This document shows positions 1-8,039 of a stretch of 47,542 bases of DNA, in pieces. The stretch comes from JBLHGU01 sp047615875 (lineage in GTDB: Bacteria; Pseudomonadota; Gammaproteobacteria; Arenicellales; CAJQKF01), in the NCBI GenBank assembly GCA_047615875.1, contig JBLHGU010000019.1, positions 1 through 47,542 of the forward strand, read 5' to 3'. Made by a program: the position numbers and the translations under genes. Positions within the stretch are counted from its first letter, which is position 1. The number at the start of each line of letters is the position of its first letter. The notes beneath the pieces are model-generated. The model had not been told where the DNA came from. It ran no database searches and saw nothing but the letters and a program-made list of their open reading frames with translations.

Positions 1-590
1 ACCTTCTGTCCAGCCACTGGGCCCAGGTAGGCCGACATAACATTAGTAGCAATTTCATCTTTAATTTTCACTTTAACAGCCACTGCCAACTGATTCTGAA
101 CCCGTTGAAGTGCCCTGATATCCGAGTCAGAAAACCCACCAGGACGCTGCGTGGACCACGACCCGATTACTCCACTTGCAGCTGTCATTGCCATTTTATC
201 TTCTCGAAAAGATACAGCGTAAGCCAGGTAATCCGAGCCTCCATCGAGCTGTAAATTCTCAAGGAACTCAAAATCAATCATGGCATCTGGACCGGTCAAA
301 CGACGCCGCAGAAAAGTCAGACTATTTCGAATCATGAAATTTAGAGGGCTGTTCTCCCATTCTGGATTTGGCGTGTCTGAATGCTCGTGGGGAACGATCC
401 GAACTTCTTCGCCAAGATTCCAATGTAGCGTTCGACTTTTGTAGAGCGGATGCAGGGTTGAGTAGCCCAGAATTGCTCGATGCAAGGGAATACCAGCGGC
501 ATGAAGGCGCTGCGCACAGCCTGCAAATAAGTCTTGAAGTTCTGGCTCAAGCAATGCCTGCCGCATAAGCCAATCGCTTAACTCATCCAT
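1..590 (-). CDS. Adenylate/guanylate cyclase-like protein, N-terminal part (cut by window edge)
   Basis: An open minus-strand frame of about 196 codons runs off the left edge. The translation reads DELSDWLMRQ, then RLHAAGIPLHRAILGYSTLH, PLYKSRTLHW, RRRLTGPDA, WSTQRPGGFSDSDI and finally NVMSAYLGPVAGQKV. This order is the N-terminal sensory region seen in a common family of class III adenylate/guanylate cyclases, where the YLG..AG.KV segment leads into the catalytic domain, here outside the window. The product would make cyclic nucleotide in the cytoplasm; the catalytic metal-binding residues cannot be seen. The start chosen is ATG at 590; the frame stays open upstream to a stop near 670, with a GTG alternative about 60 bases earlier. 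Family call is from recognised sequence pattern, function is inferred. Confidence 0.7.
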   Translation of the reverse strand, partial: MDELSDWLMRQALLEPELQDLFAGCAQRLHAAGIPLHRAILGYSTLHPLYKSRTLHWNLGEEVRIVPHEHSDTPNPEWENSPLNFMIRNSLTFLRRRLTGPDAMIDFEFLENLQLDGGSDYLAYAVSFREDKMAMTAASGVIGSWSTQRPGGFSDSDIRALQRVQNQLAVAVKVKIKDEIATNVMSAYLGPVAGQK

Positions 591-748
591 AATTACCGAA
601 TGAGAAAAACTGCTAGAAGATGCGTTCTGGTTACTTGCCACAACACAGCTTTTGCAGTGAAAATATCACGTTCACAGATACCGATGAATTAACTTTGTAA
701 CTTTGGGAGTAGGACAGACTGATTGCAGTTGGGACTTTGGGGAGAAAA

Positions 749-3124
749 TTAAAAATTACTTGCCAATTCTGATGCTTGTTGTCGCTGAGCTTCTGAGCCC
801 TCTTTTAATACCTCATCGATAAAGCCCTTTGCTGCCTCTCGATCACCCATTTCCATATATGCCTTGGCAAGATCCAGTTTCGTGGCAATTTCGCTGAATT
901 TAAAATCATCGATAGCATCGCTATCTCGCATGCTAGTAGACTGGGTTGAGCTGGCAGGCATTGATGGAATATTCATGCCGCCCCCAATAGAGTCAAGATC
1001 CAGCCCAAATCCGCTTGATGCTCCAGGGATCCCTGAATCTCCCCCCAAACTAAAATCGAGTGCACCTGAAGATGGAAGATCCAGTGAGCCTGTATGAGGC
1101 GGCGGCGATGGCGGTGAGGCCTGGGTACTTCTGGAAAATGGCGCACTGACAAAATCGAGACCACTACCCAGACCAGAGATTTCGGAGGTTGAATTTTGCG
1201 TTTGTTGCGTCAACATATTAGAGCCGGAAATTGAGCCGCCTCCAGCTGCTCCAGAGAACAGTGGGTGTTTCGGGGTTAGCCTTCGACCCATTTCTGATAC
1301 CCGCCCCCAACGCGTGGGATCTTTGCCAATCACACCGTATAATTCTTCTGCCAGGCTCTCAAAGGCTCTTACATCCTTTCGTTTCTGATAGACCTCAAGT
1401 AGTTTAATCTTGAGTTCAGTTCGTCCAGGATCACGCCTTATAGCGTCTTGCAATACTTCCATAGCTTGTTGATCGCGCCCATAAGCCATGTAAACCTCAG
1501 CTTCAGCAATTGGGTCGACTTCATCTGACTGCATAGCGCCCATACCGGGAGCACCCATCTCTGTCATAAAGGAAGTTTGCATTAAACTACCTGTTTGGCT
1601 GTCAGTACGAACCGAGGGCTGGGAATGTTGAACCGTATCCATTCGTGGCATTTGGGTGTATGTGGATGATTGATTTCGCAGATCGTAAGTGCTGCCTGTC
1701 ATCATGGTTTCTTCAAATTCCGCATAGGACTGACGCCTACGCATATAAACCATAATGCCGATCAACAACACCAAGGCTGCTAATCCGAGCAAGACCTTCC
1801 ATAACATATCCCCACCGAGCATGTCGGTAATGGGCTTCAGGAAGGAGGTAGATGAAGAAACTCTTCTAACGATTCCACTATCGCTTTGTTGTGACGACAG
1901 AGCCTGCTCATCATCATCTTGTGAATTATCAGTTGAATTTGAAGAGGTTGCTGCATTGTTTTCTGCTAATGCCAGACCACCGTTTTGAACTTTAAGAAGC
2001 TTGTTAGTCTCTTTTATCTGGATTTCCAGTCGACCTAGTCTACCCTTCAGGTCATTATTTTCCAGTTCCGTCGATAACAAAGACTCTTCCATCAAAGCTA
2101 GTTGTGACCTAAGCGTACTCATCTCTCCACTGGAGCCCGTAGCAGAAGATTCAGCACCAGCCTGCCCACCATCAGATTGAATGATACGTAAAATATCTTC
2201 TGACAATCCAGAGTCGCTTTCGCCATCTGAGCTGGCAGCCCTAGCTACCTGCCCAGTTCCAAGAGCGGTGGATGATTGAGTGCCGCCATCGGTGTTAACT
2301 AGCCCGCGTTGTACATCATTGCGATAAGCCAGCCATTCGTTAAGGTGCTGAGTGTATTCTGAGCTTGCCACTACGCTAGAGATTGACTCTATCTCTTCCA
2401 ATGTCGGCAAACGAAGAGTGGAACCTTCTTTGATTAAATTAATATTGCCGAGAATAAACGCATTAGGATTTTTACGAAGCAGCGCAAACATAGCCTGAAA
2501 AACATTCGCCGAGGATGGCAAATCGAGTCTGGCAACTATTGATGAAAGTGTATCCCCACGACTAATAGGGCCAAATACATTTCCTTCTTGAGAAGATGTA
2601 GCAGACTGAGCCGCTGGTCGGTTAGACACAACCACCTGTCCATCAATCAAGGTACTTCCAGAAGATCGCTGACCTGCAAGACGAGGACTGCTTATGGAAG
2701 CTGGTCGCCCCTGAGCATAAAGAGGCGGATCAAGTAGTACCGTATATTCCCGTATTAATTTGCCGCCAGCCCAATCAAGACTAACCAGAAAGTGTAAAAA
2801 TGGATCAGTTATTGGAAGGGCTGAGGATAACTTTACATAAGGCGTCCCATCGCTCTTTTGTTGTGCCTCAAAGACTATCTGATCGAGAGCAATTACCTGT
2901 TCTATGCCTGCACGGGTAAATTCGGAAGCGGCTGCCATTGCTACTGACAGGGTATTCAGCTCACCCTGAGTGACGGAAATTAACTCAATTTCTGCTTCAA
3001 GCGGTTGATCTAACGCTGACTGAACACGAAGCTTACCAAGCCCGACCGCGAGAACATCTAAAGATAGGGATAAAGCAACCACAGCAATAAGTAGCCTTAG
3101 CCAAAATAGAAATGCCATTTTCAA
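749..3124 (-). CDS. fimV: FimV/HubP-family polar hub protein with LysM domain
   Basis: A 791-residue membrane protein of the FimV/HubP family, which organises the cell pole, binds peptidoglycan and supports type IV pili and polar machinery. Residues 1-26 form a signal peptide ending in LDVLA. The conserved FimV N-terminus follows (LGKLRVQSALDQPLEAEIEL). A LysM-like segment lies near residues 185-243 and a coiled-coil stretch near 330-375. A single membrane span (MLWKVLLGLAALVLLIGIMV) sits near 440-460, followed by a basic MRRR. A long acidic, Ser/Gly-rich cytoplasmic part contains TPR-like repeats (EAEVYMAYGRDQQAMEVLQDAI). The C-terminus, about 50 residues, is the typical FimV end (KLDLAKAYMEMGDREAAKGFIDEVLKEG; shown here as motif only). 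leuB lies directly upstream; the asd gene often found between them is absent. Confidence 0.93.
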   Translation of the reverse strand: MKMAFLFWLRLLIAVVALSLSLDVLAVGLGKLRVQSALDQPLEAEIELISVTQGELNTLSVAMAAASEFTRAGIEQVIALDQIVFEAQQKSDGTPYVKLSSALPITDPFLHFLVSLDWAGGKLIREYTVLLDPPLYAQGRPASISSPRLAGQRSSGSTLIDGQVVVSNRPAAQSATSSQEGNVFGPISRGDTLSSIVARLDLPSSANVFQAMFALLRKNPNAFILGNINLIKEGSTLRLPTLEEIESISSVVASSEYTQHLNEWLAYRNDVQRGLVNTDGGTQSSTALGTGQVARAASSDGESDSGLSEDILRIIQSDGGQAGAESSATGSSGEMSTLRSQLALMEESLLSTELENNDLKGRLGRLEIQIKETNKLLKVQNGGLALAENNAATSSNSTDNSQDDDEQALSSQQSDSGIVRRVSSSTSFLKPITDMLGGDMLWKVLLGLAALVLLIGIMVYMRRRQSYAEFEETMMTGSTYDLRNQSSTYTQMPRMDTVQHSQPSVRTDSQTGSLMQTSFMTEMGAPGMGAMQSDEVDPIAEAEVYMAYGRDQQAMEVLQDAIRRDPGRTELKIKLLEVYQKRKDVRAFESLAEELYGVIGKDPTRWGRVSEMGRRLTPKHPLFSGAAGGGSISGSNMLTQQTQNSTSEISGLGSGLDFVSAPFSRSTQASPPSPPPHTGSLDLPSSGALDFSLGGDSGIPGASSGFGLDLDSIGGGMNIPSMPASSTQSTSMRDSDAIDDFKFSEIATKLDLAKAYMEMGDREAAKGFIDEVLKEGSEAQRQQASELASNF

Positions 3125-3217
3125 TACGTTGTTTTCGTAATTAATGATTCTTTTGAGCCCATAAATCCACTACTCAGGAGTGCCGTAAGTAAGACGCCTA
3201 ACCGTAAATTCACCGCA

Positions 3218-3223
3218 ATTATA
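3218..3223 (-). promoter_or_regulatory. Possible -10 box of the fimV promoter
   Basis: The minus strand carries a perfect TATAAT about 95 bases upstream of the fimV ATG. The -35 region 17-18 bases further up (GCTCAT) is poor, so this is only a candidate. The 188-base gap between leuB and fimV holds no other gene that I can support. Confidence 0.3.
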
Positions 3224-3312
3224 GAACAGATTGAAGACCAATGAGCGAAAATGATGAATTTTGACAAGTATAGATGGAATTCGGACTATTGTACCAAGTA
3301 GGTATCAATTCG

Positions 3313-4395
3313 TCAGTTTTGATTATGCAATGCATCTAAAACCGCATTCCCCATTTCTATAGTTCCTATCGATGACTCTTCTTCAGTTGCAATGTCAGCC
3401 GTACGATGTCCTGCATCTAAAACATTAAATACCGCGGAATCGATACGATCAGCGAGATCGCTCCGGTTCAGACTATAACGTAACATCATAGAAACTGACA
3501 AAATAGTCGCCAGGGGATTAGCTAGATTCTTACCAGCTATATCCGGCGCTGAACCATGAATAGGCTCATACATACCTTTTGCTTCTGCATTCAGAGAGGC
3601 AGATGGCAACATACCAATTGACCCAGTTAACATAGCCGCAGCATCTGAAAGAATATCACCAAACATATTAGTAGTCACAATGACATCAAACTGCTTTGGC
3701 GCTCGGATCAATTGCATGGCGGCATTATCTACGTACATATGTGACAACGTAACATCAGGAAAATCAGCGCTGACCCTGTCAACAACTTCCCGCCACAGCT
3801 CACTACATTCAAGCACATTGGCTTTATCAACTGAGACGAGACTAGCCGACCGTTGTCCTGCAATGGTAAAGGCTGATCGAGCTATTCTTTCAATCTCAGA
3901 TTCTTTATATGAGAGGGTGTTATATCCCCGTCGCTCACCATCAGGCAACGTCTCTATACCCCGGGGCTGACCAAAGTAAATCCCAGAAGTTAGTTCCCGA
4001 ACAATCATCACATCAAGCCCAGATACTAGTTCAGGTTTTAGCGAGGATGCCCCAGCAAGTTGTGGAAATAACAGTGCTGGACGAAGATTAGAGAACAAAT
4101 CAAACTCCTGTCGCAACTTCAACAAACCACGCTCTGGACGCAAGTCGCGTTCTATAGCTTCCCACTTGGGCCCACCAACTGCACCAAGCAATATAGCATC
4201 AGCCTGCTTTGCCGATTGCAGCGTTATATCAGGTAATGGGCTGCCATGTAGATCATAAGCGATGCCGCCAATATCACCTTCACTAAGGCTCAACTCCAGG
4301 CCGCAGGAATCGCGCAGAAACTCAAGCACATTTTTTGCCTGTGCAGACACTTCGGGACCTATACCGTCACCGGGAAGTATTAGAACGTTACTCAT
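3313..4395 (-). CDS. leuB: 3-isopropylmalate dehydrogenase
   Basis: Oxidises and decarboxylates 3-isopropylmalate to 2-oxoisocaproate with NAD+, the third step of leucine synthesis, in the cytoplasm. The 360-residue length is normal. Visible family motifs are GDGIGPEV near the N-terminus, LDVMIVRELTSGIYFG (substrate-binding arginine), VDKANVLE, the catalytic lysine/aspartate region DNAAMQLI, TTNMFGDILSDAA (metal aspartates) and EPIHGSAPDIAGK (nucleotide-binding loop). The start is ATG at 4395, immediately before LILPGDGIGPEV. leuC and leuD are not in the window, so the gene is separated from them or they lie elsewhere. Confidence 0.97.
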   Translation of the reverse strand: MSNVLILPGDGIGPEVSAQAKNVLEFLRDSCGLELSLSEGDIGGIAYDLHGSPLPDITLQSAKQADAILLGAVGGPKWEAIERDLRPERGLLKLRQEFDLFSNLRPALLFPQLAGASSLKPELVSGLDVMIVRELTSGIYFGQPRGIETLPDGERRGYNTLSYKESEIERIARSAFTIAGQRSASLVSVDKANVLECSELWREVVDRVSADFPDVTLSHMYVDNAAMQLIRAPKQFDVIVTTNMFGDILSDAAAMLTGSIGMLPSASLNAEAKGMYEPIHGSAPDIAGKNLANPLATILSVSMMLRYSLNRSDLADRIDSAVFNVLDAGHRTADIATEEESSIGTIEMGNAVLDALHNQN

Positions 4396-4501
4396 ATATA
4401 ATTAATACTATTCGATCAAAACAATAAAATAATGATTTGGGAAACAATTCGAGCGAATTTATCACAATAGTGGCTCGCAGTCCTCGTATAAATTTCAAAC
4501 G

Positions 4502-4530
4502 TTTACATTCATCATAGCGGCTTCTATTAT
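4502..4530 (+). promoter_or_regulatory. Candidate sigma-70 promoter for the small gene at 4565
   Basis: TTTACA (4502-4507) and TATTAT (4525-4530) are separated by exactly 17 bases; each box matches consensus at 5 of 6 positions. Predicted transcription would start about 28 bases before the GTG at 4565. It supports the small gene being expressed. Confidence 0.6.
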
Positions 4531-4564
4531 CAACGTTCAGATTACCGGACACTGTAAACAAATT

Positions 4565-4936
4565 GTGAAATTTATCGAATACGCCGAGCAGTTATCAATG
4601 ACCATAGGCGAACATCACCTGCCATTAAAGCCACAATGGCGAAAAGCTTGCGACATGGTACATGCCGATGCGATCCACCATCGTATGGCGCAACAAATAT
4701 TTAGCCGGATATATAAGCAAAATGGCTGCACCAGACCCACCGACCCGGTACTAATGGGATTAGTTATGGATGCACTAGGAGAACTTGGTCAGGAATTTAT
4801 GGAGACCGGAGAGACGGACGCAGAACGCTATCAATTGCTAACGGATATTGGTGAAGTGAGCCTCGAATTACTTGGGGAAGGCAATCAGAACCAACGACTG
4901 AATGAAGACAAAATCCACCCACTGCCGCTTAAGTAG
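4565..4936 (+). CDS. Uncharacterised 123-residue protein
   Basis: I do not recognise this protein. It starts with GTG and reads MKFIEYAEQLSMTIGEHHLP, then a helical, acidic sequence with no signal peptide, membrane span or cysteine cluster. The segments MVHADAIHHRMAQQIFSRIY and LGELGQEFMETGETDAERYQ suggest a small soluble helical protein. Conserved-looking histidines and acidic residues occur, but no known metal motif is evident. No clear Shine-Dalgarno precedes the GTG, but a good promoter lies at 4502-4530. It diverges from leuB and converges on aroC with a 6-base gap. Even amino-acid composition and an open frame from promoter to stop make a real gene likely; the function is unknown. Confidence 0.7.
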   Translation: MKFIEYAEQLSMTIGEHHLPLKPQWRKACDMVHADAIHHRMAQQIFSRIYKQNGCTRPTDPVLMGLVMDALGELGQEFMETGETDAERYQLLTDIGEVSLELLGEGNQNQRLNEDKIHPLPLK

Positions 4937-4942
4937 AGTCGG

Positions 4943-6016
4943 TTAAGTCGACCAGTGATCGCCGTTTTGTGCGCGCTGTCTAAGTAAGTGATCCATTAAC
5001 ACAATAGCCAGCATGGCCTCGGCAATTGGCACCGCGCGTATACCAACACATGGATCATGCCGGCCAGTAGTGACTACATCAACAGCTACTCCATCAGCAT
5101 TGATGCTTTGACCAGGCAACAGAATACTTGAAGTTGGCTTCAACGCGAGGCGGGCTATAATATCCTGACCACTGGATATCCCACCTAATACACCGCCAGC
5201 ATTATTACTCAGGAAGCCCTCCGGTGTTATCTCATCGCGATGCTGAGACCCTTTCTGACTAACGCTGGAGAAACCAGCACCAATCTCAACACCTTTCACC
5301 GCATTAATACTCATTAACGCGTGAGCGATATCTGCATCAAGACGATCAAACACCGGTTCACCTAATCCGGCTAGCATGCCACTAGCCTCAACCTGGAGCT
5401 CGGCACCAATAGAATCGCCTTGCTTTCTAACACTCGATATCAAAGCCTCCATGGCAGCGATCTTCCCGGCGTCAGGGCAAAAGAAACTATTATTGGCCAC
5501 CTCTTTCCAGTCCATTTGTTCGACGCGTATATCGCCCATAGCAATGACACACCCTCTAATCTGTATAGCCAGTTTTTCCAATAGATATTTTTTAGCTATG
5601 GAACCACCGGCTACCCTGATCGCCGTTTCACGGGCTGAGGAACGACCACCACCGCGATAATCACGACGGCCATACTTTTGGTCGTAGGTCAGGTCAGCAT
5701 GACCTGGTCGATAACGATCTTTGATTTTGCTGTAATCTTTCGAACGCTGATCAGTGTTGTGAATCAACAGGCCGATAGGTGTACCTGTGGTAACGCCTTC
5801 GAACACACCAGATAAAATTTGCACCTGATCGGCTTCCTTTCTCTGGGTGGTATATCGCGACTGACCAGGCTTGCGTCGATCGAGATCAATTTGAAGATCT
5901 GCTTCGGTTAACTCAAGACCCGGCGGGCAACCATCGATAGTCCCGCCAATTGCAGGACCATGACTCTCGCCAAAAGTTGTCAGGCTAAACAGTCGCCCTA
6001 TAGTGTTTCCAGACAT
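4943..6016 (-). CDS. aroC: Chorismate synthase
   Basis: Converts 5-enolpyruvylshikimate 3-phosphate to chorismate, the last common step of aromatic amino acid synthesis; uses reduced FMN. At 357 residues it has the usual bacterial length. Motifs are GESHGPAIGGTIDGCPPG near the N-terminus (first active-site histidine), GRRDYRGGGRSSARET (second signature), GGISSGQDI and RHDPCVGIRAVPIAEAM near the C-terminus. The start is ATG at 6016. The gene sits downstream of dcd on the same strand with a 93-base gap and converges on the small gene at 4565. Confidence 0.97.
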   Translation of the reverse strand: MSGNTIGRLFSLTTFGESHGPAIGGTIDGCPPGLELTEADLQIDLDRRKPGQSRYTTQRKEADQVQILSGVFEGVTTGTPIGLLIHNTDQRSKDYSKIKDRYRPGHADLTYDQKYGRRDYRGGGRSSARETAIRVAGGSIAKKYLLEKLAIQIRGCVIAMGDIRVEQMDWKEVANNSFFCPDAGKIAAMEALISSVRKQGDSIGAELQVEASGMLAGLGEPVFDRLDADIAHALMSINAVKGVEIGAGFSSVSQKGSQHRDEITPEGFLSNNAGGVLGGISSGQDIIARLALKPTSSILLPGQSINADGVAVDVVTTGRHDPCVGIRAVPIAEAMLAIVLMDHLLRQRAQNGDHWST

Positions 6017-6109
6017 GGATTACTCCGCTAAACCAGACAAGATCTTCGTGCCACTCGATTGAACAAGCAACTGTTGGTATTCGACAGAATCTTCTAAACA
6101 AGCACGCAA

Positions 6110-6676
6110 TCAGGCTTTTGGCAAGGTAACACCAGTCTGTCCCTGATATTTACCATTTCGATCCTTATAGGATACTTCGCATTCTTCATCGGATTCAAAA
6201 AATACCACCTGAGCCACCCCTTCGTTGGCATAAATTTTTGCCGGCAAGGTGGTCGTGTTAGAAAATTCCAACGTAACGTAGCCTTCCCATTCCGGTTCAA
6301 AGGGCGTGACGTTTACGATTATCCCACATCGAGCATATGTGCTTTTACCCAGACATATAGTTAACACCTTGCGCGGGATTCGAAAATATTCCACAGTCCG
6401 GGCCAGGGCAAAGGAATTCGGCGGGATGATACAAACATCACCCTTAAAATCTACAAAACTGTTTTCATCGAACGATTTCGGATCAACAATGGCAGAATTG
6501 ATGTTGGTAAAAATCTTGAATTCATCTGAACAACGAATGTCATAGCCATAACTGGAAGTTCCGTAGGATATTATTCGCACATCTCCATTGGCCCGCACTT
6601 GCCCAGGCTCGAATGGCTCAATCATGCCTTTCTCCTGCGCCATCTGACGAATCCACCTATCCGACTTAATACTCAT
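6110..6676 (-). CDS. dcd: dCTP deaminase
   Basis: Deaminates dCTP to dUTP in pyrimidine deoxynucleotide supply; trimeric cytoplasmic enzyme. The 188 residues begin MSIKSDRWIRQMAQEKGMIE as in proteobacterial Dcd. The family signatures SSYGYDIRCSDEF, IPPNSFALARTVEYFRIPR, the catalytic glutamate region GYVTLEFSNTTTLP and a GQTGVTLPKA-like C-terminus are all visible. The start is ATG at 6676, 15 bases after the apbC stop, so the two are probably co-transcribed, as in many gammaproteobacteria. Confidence 0.96.
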   Translation of the reverse strand: MSIKSDRWIRQMAQEKGMIEPFEPGQVRANGDVRIISYGTSSYGYDIRCSDEFKIFTNINSAIVDPKSFDENSFVDFKGDVCIIPPNSFALARTVEYFRIPRKVLTICLGKSTYARCGIIVNVTPFEPEWEGYVTLEFSNTTTLPAKIYANEGVAQVVFFESDEECEVSYKDRNGKYQGQTGVTLPKA

Positions 6677-6691
6677 CTAACTACTACCTGA

Positions 6692-7783
6692 TTAATTATT
6701 CTGAATAATAATGGATGGGAACTTATCGCTGAAATCGCGTTTGCGCGCGGATAATTTTCCGGCTACCCGGCGAGCAATCAATCGGTAATTCTCTGCTAGT
6801 TTACCATCAGGGTCGGCAACCACTGTGGGTCTGCCTCCGTCAGCATCTTGTCGTATGCGTATATCAAGCGGCACATCACCGAGATGATCGACACCATATT
6901 CTGCAGCCATTCTGGCACCGCCGCCTTCTCCAAATATATGCTCTTCGTGACCACAATTGGAACATACATGAGTGCTCATATTTTCTATCACGCCCAGCAC
7001 AGGAATTTCAACTTTCTCGAACATTTTGTAGGCCTTGCGTGCATCCAGCAAAGCAATGTCCTGTGGCGTGGTTACTACCACTGCACCACTGACGGGCACC
7101 TTTTGAGCCAGGGTTAACTGAATATCTCCAGTTCCAGGGGGCAGGTCGACGATCAGATAATCCAGATCCTTCCAACGAGTATCTTTTAGTAATTGCTCCA
7201 GCGCCTGGGTAACCATTGGCCCCCTCCAGATCATTGGCGTTTCTTCTTCGATGAGGAAACCGATAGACATAGCCTGAATTTGATAGCTGTTTATCGGCTC
7301 GAGGCTCTTGCCATCCGAGGATTCAGGTTTTTGACTTACTCCTAGCATACGCGGTTGACTGGGTCCGTAAATGTCTGCGTCCAGAATACCCACAGTGGCA
7401 CCTTCGGCAGACAGGGCCAGGGCCAAATTAACAGAAACAGTGGACTTGCCAACACCGCCCTTTCCGGAGGCGACAGCAATGATGTTTTTCACACCATCGA
7501 TGGTTTGCACTCCCTTTTGGGGACTGTGTGCTGTTACATCAGTTTGAATATCCACACTGACTTCCGCATCCGGCCAACTGGCAACAACTGCATTCTCGAT
7601 CATTTGCCGCAACTCATCATGCCAACTTTCCGCTGGATAATTTAACCGAATGGAAACCACAACACGGTTATCTTCAATCGTCACGGATTTTACTAACTTG
7701 GCTGCAACAAGGTCACTGCCGGTATGGGGATCAACTACACCCTTCAGGAGGCCTTCAACAGATACTTTACTGAGTTCAGTCAT
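6692..7783 (-). CDS. apbC: Mrp/ApbC-family iron-sulfur cluster carrier ATPase
   Basis: A P-loop ATPase that carries or helps assemble Fe-S clusters for delivery to target proteins. The 363-residue chain has an N-terminal MIP18/DUF59-like domain (about residues 6-90) and a C-terminal ParA/Mrp NTPase domain. The latter shows a deviant Walker A GKGGVGKST, the DADIYGPSQPRMLG signature, DLPPGTGD, and the cluster-binding CSNCG pair. It is divergent from metG, the standard gammaproteobacterial arrangement, and is followed by dcd. The 256-base gap to metG must hold both promoters. Confidence 0.95.
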   Translation of the reverse strand: MTELSKVSVEGLLKGVVDPHTGSDLVAAKLVKSVTIEDNRVVVSIRLNYPAESWHDELRQMIENAVVASWPDAEVSVDIQTDVTAHSPQKGVQTIDGVKNIIAVASGKGGVGKSTVSVNLALALSAEGATVGILDADIYGPSQPRMLGVSQKPESSDGKSLEPINSYQIQAMSIGFLIEEETPMIWRGPMVTQALEQLLKDTRWKDLDYLIVDLPPGTGDIQLTLAQKVPVSGAVVVTTPQDIALLDARKAYKMFEKVEIPVLGVIENMSTHVCSNCGHEEHIFGEGGGARMAAEYGVDHLGDVPLDIRIRQDADGGRPTVVADPDGKLAENYRLIARRVAGKLSARKRDFSDKFPSIIIQNN

Positions 7784-7893
7784 ATTTTTAACGGCATATA
7801 GAAATGTTCAAGTCTGCTATGCGGCGATATCGAAACTATCAATTATCAACGCAAGCGTGAAATGGTGCGCAATACTAATGCCTCAGCGGCTGT

Positions 7894-7920
7894 TTGTCAC
7901 ACCTTCAATTGGGATACAAT
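7894..7920 (+). promoter_or_regulatory. Weak candidate promoter for metG
   Basis: TTGTCA (7894-7899) and TACAAT (7915-7920) are good boxes, but the 15-base spacer is shorter than the preferred 17. It is about 120 bases upstream of the metG ATG and lies in the divergent apbC/metG gap. Confidence 0.3.
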
Positions 7921-8039
7921 AGCTGGCTTTATCCTGCAATTACTAAGGCGTTGTGCAACAAGCCAATGGAAGCATTTGCTTCCGGGGCAACCAAATATTA
8001 CTGCTGCAAAACCACCTTAAGGTCACTCGAGCCGTTTCC

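Noticed and set aside
7953..8039. Upstream ATG extending metG by 29 residues
   Set aside because: The added sequence is unlike any methionyl-tRNA synthetase, and ATG 8040 gives the usual 677 residues.
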